A DNA stretch of 61,540 bases from Candidatus Geothermocultor quzhuomuensis (GTDB lineage Bacteria > Actinomycetota > Aquicultoria > Geothermocultorales > Geothermocultoraceae). The notes under the pieces are model-generated. The model was not told where the DNA came from, searched no databases, and saw nothing but the letters and a program-made list of their open reading frames with translations. How positions within the stretch are numbered: position 1 is the first letter of the stretch; every line of letters begins with the position of its first letter. Positions 36,478-44,112 of the stretch are shown piece after piece. Both the position numbers and the translations under genes were made by a program. The DNA lies in contig JACVJC010000013.1 in the NCBI GenBank assembly GCA_015711795.1, positions 1 to 61,540 on the forward strand, in the 5' to 3' direction.

Positions 36478-37485
36478 CTACCTAATGCCAATATTATATT
36501 TCTTAGCCATTTCAAGGGCTTTTTCTCTTTCTTCAAAAGTCAAGCGCCGGTTAATTTCAGGATAAAGAGAAGCTCGGTAACAAGGGTAATACTGAAACAT
36601 CAAATTAAAATAAACTTTGGGAATATTTTGACTCACCCACTCCATTATTGGTTTAGTACAGCATTCAAGGTGACCAGGGAGAACTAAATGGCGTAAAATA
36701 ACATCTGCCTGCTCATAGGCGATCTTAAAGTTGCGAGAAACAAGTGAAAAGTAATTTTTCACTTGAGAATACTTTTCAGCACACTGGTCATTTCCATAGC
36801 GAAAATCCCCCAAATAAAGGTCAATTATTCCATCGAGGAGCTCTAAAGCCTCTCGCGAAGTATACATATTGGAATTCCAAATCATTGGTATATTAATTGA
36901 GACATCCTTAATGATTTGGAGAATAGTCCATAAGTGAGGATCAGGATTTCCTCCAACAAAGTTAACATTTCGAGAGCCTTGAAGGTGGCTAAGAGTAATA
37001 ACCCCAGCTAGATAGTGAGGATTAACTCTTCGACCTGCTTTAGGGTGAATGGCAATATCCCAATTTTGGCAATAACAACACTTAAAGGTGCAGCCTGAGA
37101 AAAAAATAGTGTGAGAAGGAATAAGTTCGGGCTCCTCTCCCATGTGAAGAAATTCAGTGGAATAAAAAGAGGTACTCCCAACTCCGCAAACGCCAAGTTC
37201 TCCGCCTTTTCGATTGGCTCCGCACCTTCTTTCACAGAAATGACAATTTTCTAAGATTCGATGAGCTAACTCTAATTTGAGGTCGAATAGGGAAACTTGA
37301 GAACTTTCAGGATAAGCTCTTTTTCTTTGAAATTTTCGATAAATTTCCATTCCCTCCTTGTGAAGTTGCCAAAGTTTCTCTTGAGGAAGGCTTGAAAGGT
37401 TTCCAACCTCTACAGCAACTCTTTTTGAAATAAGATTATTTGATAACTTTTCTCTTTTAAGAATAGCAAAATAATGCTCAAGCAA
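36478..37485 (-). CDS. Radical SAM protein, PflX/COG1313 type
   Basis: This 335-residue protein has CX3CX2C at C132/C136/C139 (FFSGCTFKCCYCQNW) and an extra N-terminal cysteine set C81/C84/C88/C100 (CHFCERRCG...GVCGVG) typical of the group similar to pyruvate formate-lyase activase. The glycyl-radical-activase-like motif VNFVGGNPDPHL follows. No glycyl radical enzyme is near. It is the last gene of an apparent operon after a 60-residue cysteine-rich protein (6 bp) and a small DUF6812-like protein. Substrate unknown. Confidence 0.85.
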   Translation of the reverse strand: MLEHYFAILKREKLSNNLISKRVAVEVGNLSSLPQEKLWQLHKEGMEIYRKFQRKRAYPESSQVSLFDLKLELAHRILENCHFCERRCGANRKGGELGVCGVGSTSFYSTEFLHMGEEPELIPSHTIFFSGCTFKCCYCQNWDIAIHPKAGRRVNPHYLAGVITLSHLQGSRNVNFVGGNPDPHLWTILQIIKDVSINIPMIWNSNMYTSREALELLDGIIDLYLGDFRYGNDQCAEKYSQVKNYFSLVSRNFKIAYEQADVILRHLVLPGHLECCTKPIMEWVSQNIPKVYFNLMFQYYPCYRASLYPEINRRLTFEEREKALEMAKKYNIGIR

Positions 37486-37491
37486 AGAAGC

Positions 37492-37674
37492 CTACTCTTC
37501 CTCAGCCTTGAGGTCATTTAAATGTTTCTCATAAAGTGGGCAAACATTACAATCAGGATAATTATGACAAAGACAGCCCTTGCTAATTTCCCAACAGTTA
37601 ACACCTTCTTTAAAAGCAGGACAATTCATATAGTGACTTACTGGACAACCCTTAAGCTCAAAGCATTTTTTCAT
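37492..37674 (-). CDS. Small eight-cysteine protein, two-CW-like
   Basis: The product has 60 residues with cysteines at 4, 10, 18, 27, 34, 36, 42 and 45. The pattern CFELKGC, NCPAF, NCWEIS, CLC and CNVCPLY is like a stand-alone two-CW domain, which probably binds a metal or Fe-S cluster. It is directly followed by the radical SAM gene, so it could be a partner, substrate or electron donor of that enzyme. No membrane segment or export signal is present. Confidence 0.75.
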   Translation of the reverse strand: MKKCFELKGCPVSHYMNCPAFKEGVNCWEISKGCLCHNYPDCNVCPLYEKHLNDLKAEEE

Positions 37675-37717
37675 TGAAAACCTCTAAACCATGAGTACAT
37701 CTGGTCTTCTTAAGCTT

Positions 37718-37993
37718 TTACTCCTCCAAGGAAGTTAAAGAGGGGATAACCTTTTCAAGAGGTGCAATCATAATTATTGAGTCCCTTAAAACTGCTGCAT
37801 AAGATGATTCATGAATTACAACATCTTCTTGAGGGGCTAAAATTTTTACATCTGTAAAAGGGATAAAATCTTTAGCTTTTACGTTAAGAATATCAGTTAA
37901 GCGACTTCCTGGAATAATATGCATATCTCCTTCAATCCGGTAACTCAAAGTATAAACTACCACTCTTATTTTCTCTTTTTGAGGATAAGGCAC
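37718..37993 (-). CDS. Small DUF6812-like beta-rich protein
   Basis: This 91-residue protein is predicted to be mostly beta strand (KIRVVVYTLSYRIEGDMHI; RLTDILN; FIPFTDVKIL). It resembles short conserved proteins in which a hydrophilic N-terminal strand is followed by the motif SRLTDILN. Function unknown. It is 43 bp upstream of the eight-cysteine gene on the same strand and probably heads the operon with the radical SAM gene. Confidence 0.6.
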   Translation of the reverse strand: MPYPQKEKIRVVVYTLSYRIEGDMHIIPGSRLTDILNVKAKDFIPFTDVKILAPQEDVVIHESSYAAVLRDSIIMIAPLEKVIPSLTSLEE

Positions 37994-38173
37994 TTTCTCT
38001 CCTTTTGTTACAATTATAACTTGCTTTTACAAAAAAACAAGTAATTTAAGATGGGAAAAATTGAAAACAACCCAAAGTAACATTCTAAACTATTTCTAAT
38101 GTTCTTAAGAACATTAGAATAGCTCGAATTTGCACGAAGTTAGGTAAACAAAGGGGCACCTTTAATCGATAAT

Positions 38174-38863
38174 TTAAATAGTTAACTGAGTTAAAAATAA
38201 GTGAAGATGAAAAAATAAAAAAAGTTCGAGAAAGGTTAAGAAAAAGGTTATAGCAAGAGGGAGAATTGCTTGTAAAAATTTTTCTTGTTTCTTACACCAA
38301 ATGGGGAAAAATAAAAGAATTAAAAAATTTAAAAAAACAAAGGTGAAAATGACACTCAAAGAAATTAAAACCTTAAAAAAAGAAAAGAGAAAGGTGAAAA
38401 ACTGAGAAAAGAAAGAGAAAAACAAAAAAGGTAAAATAAAGAAAGAAAGTTTTTCCAAAGGGTTCTCTAAGATAGGAGATTCTAAATGCTCTCGATAGAA
38501 AAAAAAGTTAAAAAGAGGGATGCTAAAAACAGGAAGAGAATACCCACCCAAAAGACCAGTTAAAAACCGCCAACTATTAGAGTCCAGTTTCAGACAAAAA
38601 TAAGATAAGCGAAAAGTTGAAATAATTCCATCTAAAATGAGCAAAAGCAAAAAAGCTACTGTAACCAACATTAGTCCGGCTGAAGGATATTGACTACGTT
38701 TTTTGCTAGTTATGAGTAAAAAAAGAAGAGAAAGAAAAAAACCAATATAAAGTCCACTACACCGAGCGCACACGGGAAGAAAATCTCCGCCCTGGGAAAA
38801 AGTTCGACTGGGAATTTGATGGCAAACAGCAAAACCAATTGATTGAAAAATTTGATTAAACAT
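38174..38863 (-). CDS. DUF2085 membrane protein
   Basis: This 229-residue protein begins with the DUF2085 signature VCHQIPSRTF (near residue 13) and LPVCARCSGLYIGF (near 30). About six very hydrophobic helices follow. The paired CH and CxxC residues suggest metal or redox binding at the membrane face. No function is established for the family. No clear partner lies next to it. Confidence 0.8.
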   Translation of the reverse strand: MFNQIFQSIGFAVCHQIPSRTFSQGGDFLPVCARCSGLYIGFFLSLLFLLITSKKRSQYPSAGLMLVTVAFLLLLILDGIISTFRLSYFCLKLDSNSWRFLTGLLGGYSLPVFSIPLFNFFFYREHLESPILENPLEKLSFFILPFLFFSFFSQFFTFLFSFFKVLISLSVIFTFVFLNFLILLFFPIWCKKQEKFLQAILPLAITFFLTFLELFLFFHLHLFLTQLTI

Positions 38864-38932
38864 AATAAATTATCATATTTAATTTGAGGTTCATTAAGCA
38901 ATAAAAGTAATAATCAATATTTTGAATAGAAC

Positions 38933-39010
38933 TGGTCGGGGCGAGCCGATTTGAACGGCCGACCTCAGCGTCCCGAACGCTGCGCTCTAACCAAACTGAG
39001 CCACGCCCCG
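38933..39010 (-). tRNA. tRNA-Pro (CGG)
   Basis: The RNA runs CGGGGCGTGGCTCAG ... CGCCCCG-A-CCA with encoded CCA. The anticodon arm CAGCG-TTCGGGA-CGCTG gives CGG, and the T arm is GGCCGTTCAAATCGGCT. All stems pair. Confidence 0.95.
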
Positions 39011-39040
39011 ACAACAATTTAAAACATGCTAACCTAAGGG

Positions 39041-39093
39041 TAACCTCCTTTCATACCTTTCAGACCAAAAAAGGTAAAAAAGAAAGGAAGTTA
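39041..39093. other. Long imperfect inverted repeat between tRNA-Pro and ppcA
   Basis: TAAC (41-44), TCCTTTC (46-52) and TACCTTT (54-60) pair with AAAGGTA (70-76), GAAAGGA (82-88) and GTTA (90-93) of the same strand (offset 39000). This gives 18 base pairs with small bulges and a 9-nt loop. There is no T tract on either strand. It is in the region upstream of both genes. Confidence 0.4.
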
Positions 39094-39281
39094 ACGCCAC
39101 AAATGTTAATATAAACCTGCCCCCGGCAAGCAGGCTCAAGAAACACTCATATTGTACTGCAAAAAGAAAAGATGAGAAAGTAATTTATAAATGGGAATTG
39201 ACCCCTTCCCATTAGGTTTTATCTCTCCAGAAGAGACCGGAAAATAAGGAAATTTGCTAGAATAATCTTTAAAAAGAAAAA

Positions 39282-40808
39282 ATGAGAAGTAAAATGGAAC
39301 GAAAAATTCCTTTGGTTATGGCAACTCAACATCCCGATAATGCTAGGCACCCTTACTGGCAGGAAAATAGCTTTATCAACACCATCGAAGAAGTGGAAGA
39401 GTGTTATCGAACCTATAAAGATTTAGGATGTGACGAATATATGTGGGATTGGGAAGGAAAATTTGTTGATGAAGCTATAATTGATAAACTTTTTCGAGAT
39501 TATCTTGACTTTTTTAATCAAAATCAGCTTGGTCGAGACTGCTTTTTGACTTTTCGCATTCCTAATATCTGGCAAGAAAGAGCTTACCGAATAGCCCGTT
39601 GCTTTATGGGTATCTTAACAGCGCAGGATTTAGCAAAAGAACTAAATTTTTACGAGATGCCTGTCTTTGAGCTCATCCTTCCTATGACTGATTCAGCTAA
39701 AAAGCTCATCTATATCCAAAAAACCTTTAGAAAAACTTTTGAACTTAAACAAAAGGTATTTCGAGGGAAAAAATCTCCAAGCCATTTTGGATACATCGAG
39801 ATGATACCATTAATAGAAGGGGTAGATATTTTAGCTAAAGGAGGCAAAATACTCCATGATTACCTTGCCTTACACAAAGATGAGTTTGGTTTTACCCTCA
39901 AATATATCCGACCTTTTATTGCCCGTTCAGACCCAGCTCTCAACTCAGGCTTGGTTCCTGCAGTCCTAGCGGCTAAACTTGCCCTCTCAAAGTACTACAA
40001 ATTTGAAAAAGAAACAGGGGTCAAGATTTACCCAATCATTGGAGCTGGATCTTTACCTTTCCGTGGGGGGTTAACTCCTTTAAGAGTTTCAGAGTTTGTA
40101 AAAGAATACCCTGGAATAAGAACTGTCACAATTCAATCCTCTTTCCGCTACGACTTTAACTTTAAAGATGTAATTAAAGGGATAATAAAGCTAAAACAGA
40201 TTCTTCCAGAAACTAAGCCTAAAATTCTTTCGATTGAAGAAGAAGTAAAAATAAATGTGGTCTCTAAAATTTTTTCCCAATACTATCGCCAAACAATTGA
40301 AAAAATAGCTGAACCAATCAATGAAATTGCAAGCTTTGTTCCTCCTCGAAGAGAAAGAGTTTTACACATTGGACTTTTTGGATATCCCAGGGGAATAGGC
40401 AAAAAGAAATTACCACGGGCAATCCCCTTCACTGCAGCCCTTTACTCCCTTGGTATTCCCCCTGAGCTCATTGGAACAGGGAGAGGACTTCGTCAAGCAA
40501 GAAAGGAAGGTTTACTAGGTATCTTAGAGAAAAACTATCTTTACTTAAAAGAAGACTTAAAGACAGCTGGCAACTACCTCAATAAAGAAAATTTAAGTCT
40601 CCTAGCCAGAATTAATCCAGCCTGGAAGGCTATTCAAAAGGATGTTCGATTTATCGAAGAATACTTGGGAGAATCTCTAGGGCCACGAACAGCAGAAGAA
40701 TATATCCACCGCAACCACGCTTCAAACATCTTTTTCCTTTGGAGAGAAAATAAAGATTTGCAAGAAGATATCGTAAAAACCGCTTTGATTAGGAAAAGTC
40801 TAGGATAA
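39282..40808 (+). CDS. ppcA: Archaeal-type phosphoenolpyruvate carboxylase
   Basis: This 508-residue protein is about half the length of the usual bacterial enzyme and matches the archaeal-type family: KIPLVMATQHPDNA at the N-terminus, FGYIEMIPLIEG, PIIGAGSLPFRGGLTP, TIQSSFRYDF and RVLHIGLFGYPR. It carboxylates PEP to oxaloacetate, replenishing the TCA cycle. A second in-frame ATG at 39294 (MERKIP) is an equally possible start. No neighbour is functionally linked. Confidence 0.92.
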   Translation: MRSKMERKIPLVMATQHPDNARHPYWQENSFINTIEEVEECYRTYKDLGCDEYMWDWEGKFVDEAIIDKLFRDYLDFFNQNQLGRDCFLTFRIPNIWQERAYRIARCFMGILTAQDLAKELNFYEMPVFELILPMTDSAKKLIYIQKTFRKTFELKQKVFRGKKSPSHFGYIEMIPLIEGVDILAKGGKILHDYLALHKDEFGFTLKYIRPFIARSDPALNSGLVPAVLAAKLALSKYYKFEKETGVKIYPIIGAGSLPFRGGLTPLRVSEFVKEYPGIRTVTIQSSFRYDFNFKDVIKGIIKLKQILPETKPKILSIEEEVKINVVSKIFSQYYRQTIEKIAEPINEIASFVPPRRERVLHIGLFGYPRGIGKKKLPRAIPFTAALYSLGIPPELIGTGRGLRQARKEGLLGILEKNYLYLKEDLKTAGNYLNKENLSLLARINPAWKAIQKDVRFIEEYLGESLGPRTAEEYIHRNHASNIFFLWRENKDLQEDIVKTALIRKSLG

Positions 40809-41040
40809 AGCAAACAATAGATACTAGTGAATAATGTTCAAAACTTTGCTCTTGTGGTAATCGTCTCCACCCTTCAGAGGTTTGCTCAATGCCAGATACA
40901 ATCCTAAAATTTCACTTTTTACCCAACTTACTATTCACTACTCACTAAACAAAAAATACACCTATCAACATCAGCGAAAATCGAAATTTAAAAATCGCTC
41001 TAATCTCGATTTTCGATTCTCGAACCCACCAAAGGCAAGA

Positions 41041-41116
41041 TGGTGGCGGGACGCAGAGTTGAACTGCGGACGCAGGGCTTTTCAGGCCCTCGCTCTACCA
41101 CCTGAGCTATCCCGCC
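41041..41116 (-). tRNA. tRNA-Phe (GAA)
   Basis: The RNA starts GGCGGGATAGCTCAG and ends CCCGCC-A-CCA, CCA encoded. The anticodon arm AGGGC-CTGAAAA-GCCCT carries GAA and the T arm is CGCAGTTCAACTCTGCG. The 76-nt length is standard. Confidence 0.95.
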
Positions 41117-41372
41117 TTTAAAAAACTCCAATTGTCAAAAAGGTTGACTATTCCTTAAACTTAGTTTAACCTTCATATAATACAATCATTAAGTCAAGAA
41201 TCTCAATAACAGTAGGTTTATATCTCGACTATATTAACTTGGTAAATTTAATTCGTCAAGAAAAGTAAGATTAAAAGCTTACATTTTTAATTTTATCTTT
41301 ATTTTTAATATTAAAGAAAAACTAAAAGCTTTCCGATAATATTATAGCTATTAAAGTGGAAAGCAAGGCAAT

Positions 41373-42779
41373 ATGAAAAGAAATCAAAGTAATCAAAAAT
41401 TAAATGTCTTAATTGTTGGAGCTGGTAAGGGGGGAACAGCTCTTCTTTCTCTCTTCCGTGAAGACCCTGACATTAAAATTGCTGGAGTCGTTGACATCAA
41501 CAAAAAAGCTCCTGGTCTTAAGCTAGCTCAAAAGCTTCGTCTCCCCACTTACAACAATTTTCGAAAAGCTCTAACTTCATCGGATGTTAACTTAATTATT
41601 GATGTTACGGGAAGATCCGAGGTTCTCGAGGAACTTAGAAAAATAAGACCACCAAAATGTGAAATTGTTGGACCTAATAGTGCGAGGATGATGTGGAAGC
41701 TGATTGAAGAAAAAAAGAAGGGCATTGAAGATTTAAAAGTCCTTTACCAAATTGGTCTTCTCCTTGCTTCAGTTGAAGATATGGATGAAGTCCTCTACAC
41801 TATCGTTTCCTTTGCTCTCAAGCTTACTCACAGTCCAGCTGGCAGCTTAGCTCTTTATGACAAAGTGAAAAATGAATTTTCTCTTGCAGTTGCAATTGGC
41901 TTTAGCTCAGAATTCTCCAAAGTTTCTCGATGGACATTGCGACCAGGTGGATTGACAAGTTTCATCCTTAGTCGGGAAAATCCAACTATAATTCCTGATG
42001 TAAGTCTAGAACCTACCTTTAATAATCCAGTTATGTTAAAAGAAGGGATTAAATCTTTAGTTGCTATTCCCCTTTTAGCTCAGGAGAAAAAAATCATTGG
42101 TATTCTTTATGTTGATGATTTTATTCCTCGTTCATTTACCCTTCGTGAAATCAACATTCTTTCTCTATTGGCAAACCAAGCAACCATTGCTTTAGAAAAA
42201 GCCCAATTGCTCGAACAAATAAAAGACTTAGCTATTACCGATGGCTTAACTAACCTTTTAAATCATCGATTTTTCCACGAGCGACTTGATGAAGAGTTAA
42301 ACCGAGCTAAGCGCTTTCAGAGAGCTCTTTCCTTAATCATCTTCGATATCGACTATTTTAAAAACTATAATGACTACTATGGACACCTTAAAGGAGACCT
42401 TGTCTTAAAAAAAGTAGCTAAAACCATAGAAAACCTGGTTCGAAAAGTTGATTTAGCTGCCCGATATGGTGGTGAAGAGTTTACTGTTGTTTTACCCGAA
42501 ACAGAAAGGGAAGAAGCTCTAAATGTTGGTGAAAGAATAAGAAAGGCAATTGAGTTTACTCCTTTCCCAGGCGAAGAAATTCAGCCTAAAGGGAAATTAA
42601 CCATTAGTGGTGGGGTTGCTACTTATCCTAGAGATGCCCGAAACAAGGAAGAGCTCATTGAAAAAGCTGATAAAGCAATGTATGAAGCAAAAAAAAGAGG
42701 TCGAAACAAGGTTCTTGGCTACAGTCAACTTCTTCCTCTCAGGCCTACTAAAAAATTAAAAGTTGATTCCTCTACTTAG
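41373..42779 (+). CDS. Rossmann-GAF-GGDEF diguanylate cyclase fusion
   Basis: This 468-residue protein has three parts. Residues 10-115 form a Rossmann-like nucleotide-binding domain (VLIVGAGKGGTALLSLF, GVVDINKKAPG, IIDVTGRSEVLEEL). Residues 125-280 are a GAF sensor. Residues about 285-455 are a GGDEF domain with the active-site motif YGGEEFTVVLPE and LSLIIFDIDYFKNYND. It should make cyclic di-GMP. No RXXD inhibitory site is obvious before GGEEF. The domain order suggests control of c-di-GMP by a bound dinucleotide or other ligand. It is transcribed alone. Confidence 0.9.
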   Translation: MKRNQSNQKLNVLIVGAGKGGTALLSLFREDPDIKIAGVVDINKKAPGLKLAQKLRLPTYNNFRKALTSSDVNLIIDVTGRSEVLEELRKIRPPKCEIVGPNSARMMWKLIEEKKKGIEDLKVLYQIGLLLASVEDMDEVLYTIVSFALKLTHSPAGSLALYDKVKNEFSLAVAIGFSSEFSKVSRWTLRPGGLTSFILSRENPTIIPDVSLEPTFNNPVMLKEGIKSLVAIPLLAQEKKIIGILYVDDFIPRSFTLREINILSLLANQATIALEKAQLLEQIKDLAITDGLTNLLNHRFFHERLDEELNRAKRFQRALSLIIFDIDYFKNYNDYYGHLKGDLVLKKVAKTIENLVRKVDLAARYGGEEFTVVLPETEREEALNVGERIRKAIEFTPFPGEEIQPKGKLTISGGVATYPRDARNKEELIEKADKAMYEAKKRGRNKVLGYSQLLPLRPTKKLKVDSST

Positions 42780-42871
42780 TCTCTTTCTCCTCAAAACAAA
42801 TAATTCACCTTTCACCGGAGGAAGCTATAGGCATAAAGCTTTGGGTCGGATTGATTCAAACAAAATAACGG

Positions 42872-42901
42872 TTGACAAAGGTTAGATTATTCTGACAAAA
42901 T
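42872..42901 (+). promoter_or_regulatory. Putative sigma-70 promoter for the hexahaem cytochrome pair
   Basis: A perfect TTGACA (42872-42877) is followed after 18 nt by CAAAAT (42896-42901). The -10 is weak, but the site is about 110 bp before the 43011 start and no better candidate is seen. Confidence 0.45.
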
Positions 42902-43010
42902 ATCTTTAATTTTAAATGGTTAGTGAACTAAAGAAAATTTAAGGTAAGCCTAAAGATATTTCCCCCTCAATAAAAATTATTGTTAGTTCCATCTTTTAGG
43001 AGGTGAAAAA

Positions 43011-43379
43011 ATGATATCTGGTTCAGTAGGTTGGTTATGGGCTTTAGGTGTTTTTATCATTGCCTGTGTTGGCTTAATATTATCTTTTAATCTCTTTCGA
43101 GCAGGAAAAGAAGTTTCAAAGGAAAAAGTTGAAAAACTAGAGAAAAAGCCTCTACCAGTTCCTCCTCCGATAGAACCTTCAATCTCAACCCCTCGCTCTG
43201 AAGAAAAAACTTTTCCCGGTATCCCAGAACACGCAAAGCCAGTTTCACCTGATACCTTCCCTAAGAGAGAAGAAAAACCATCAGAAGGACCCACCACCCC
43301 TAAGGCTCCAGAAGGTTCTGAGGGAGGAGAAAGTCCTAAAACTCCTGAGGGTTCTGGAATAGGACCATTTGGAATGTAA
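43011..43379 (+). CDS. Single-helix membrane protein with Pro/Glu-rich tail
   Basis: The ATG follows AGGAGGTGAAAAA. The 122-residue product has one N-terminal helix (about 5-28) and then a disordered tail rich in Pro, Glu, Ser and Lys with repeated PEGSEGGESPKTPEGS. The layout resembles the soluble tail of the cytochrome b at 1733-2689. No family is recognised. It is 33 bp before the hexahaem cytochrome and probably forms a complex with it. Confidence 0.7.
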   Translation: MISGSVGWLWALGVFIIACVGLILSFNLFRAGKEVSKEKVEKLEKKPLPVPPPIEPSISTPRSEEKTFPGIPEHAKPVSPDTFPKREEKPSEGPTTPKAPEGSEGGESPKTPEGSGIGPFGM

Positions 43380-43412
43380 CTTTGTTATCACCATGAAGCA
43401 AAGGAGGAATCA

Positions 43413-44069
43413 ATGGAACGCCTGAGAGAAATTTGGCAAAACCCACTGCAACGATTGGCACTTTTATCTGGATTAATTATTATTGTTGTTGTTTTTTTCA
43501 TCTCTTTTCTCTCAATCACTTGCTCGCCAACATTCTGCACTACAGTCTGTCACTCAATGAAAAAAATTGGTGAGGCTTGGAAAAAGTCTTCTCATAGTGA
43601 AATTCCCTGTCTTTCCTGCCATGTTGAACCAGGATTTTTCAACCTTATCAAAGATAAAATCCTCGTTTACAAAGAACCTATTCTTGAAATTACAGGGAGA
43701 TACGAAAAACCAATTAACAAAGAAAGTGAACTTTCAAAAGAACTAAAAGATGAAATTTGTATCCAATGCCACTCTGAAAATAGAAACTATACTCCCTCTA
43801 ATGGAATTAAGATTAACCACGAAGCTCACCAGAAAATTCACCTTAACTGCGCCAGATGCCATAATCGAGTAGGGCATGCCACTAAAGACCATGAGAATCA
43901 CTTAAAAGAAAAGTGGTGCATTAAAGAGTGTCATAAAAGTAAAGCCCTATCCCTTAAATGTAGTGTTTGTCATACTGATGAATTCATTGAAAAGAATAAG
44001 GATAAAATAAAAGAAAAGGGAAAGGAATTTGAAAAAATAAAGGGAAAAGGAGGAGAAGAAGAGGAATAA
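43413..44069 (+). CDS. Hexahaem NapC/NrfH-like cytochrome with two CX3CH sites
   Basis: This 218-residue protein has an N-terminal membrane helix (residues 14-36). Haem sites are C42-T-T-V-C46-H (CX3CH), CLSCH (66-70), CIQCH (116-120), CARCH (146-150), C169-I-K-E-C-H (CX3CH) and CSVCH (183-187). Met49 after the first site parallels the Met in NapC/NrfH quinol-oxidising haem 1. Residue C37 is an additional cysteine. The C-terminus is very Lys/Glu-rich. Likely role: membrane quinol dehydrogenase feeding an outer cytochrome. CX3CH is unusual; a standard Ccm or Ccs lyase may accept it. Confidence 0.8.
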   Translation: MERLREIWQNPLQRLALLSGLIIIVVVFFISFLSITCSPTFCTTVCHSMKKIGEAWKKSSHSEIPCLSCHVEPGFFNLIKDKILVYKEPILEITGRYEKPINKESELSKELKDEICIQCHSENRNYTPSNGIKINHEAHQKIHLNCARCHNRVGHATKDHENHLKEKWCIKECHKSKALSLKCSVCHTDEFIEKNKDKIKEKGKEFEKIKGKGGEEEE

Positions 44070-44072
44070 AAA

Positions 44073-44112
44073 GGCTAACAATTAATGGATGTTTTTATTG
44101 TTTAGCTTTTTT
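44073..44112. terminator. Bidirectional terminator between convergent genes
   Basis: GGCTAACAAT (44073-44082) pairs with ATTGTTTAGC (44097-44106), with one bulge, followed by TTTTTTC. A-rich sequence precedes the left arm, so it can also act on the minus strand. It separates the hexahaem cytochrome from resB. Confidence 0.6.

Noticed and set aside
40975-41015. CGAAAATCGA/TCGATTTTCG hairpin as terminator of tRNA-Phe
   Set aside because: A 21-nt loop and no U-rich tail; more likely part of a degenerate repeat.
42805-42860. Possible c-di-GMP (GEMM-like) riboswitch: GGAGGAAGCTATAGG before the hexahaem cytochrome genes
   Set aside because: It lacks the conserved core (GACGCAAAGC and the P1a loop), and it lies upstream of the best promoter, so it would not be in the leader.
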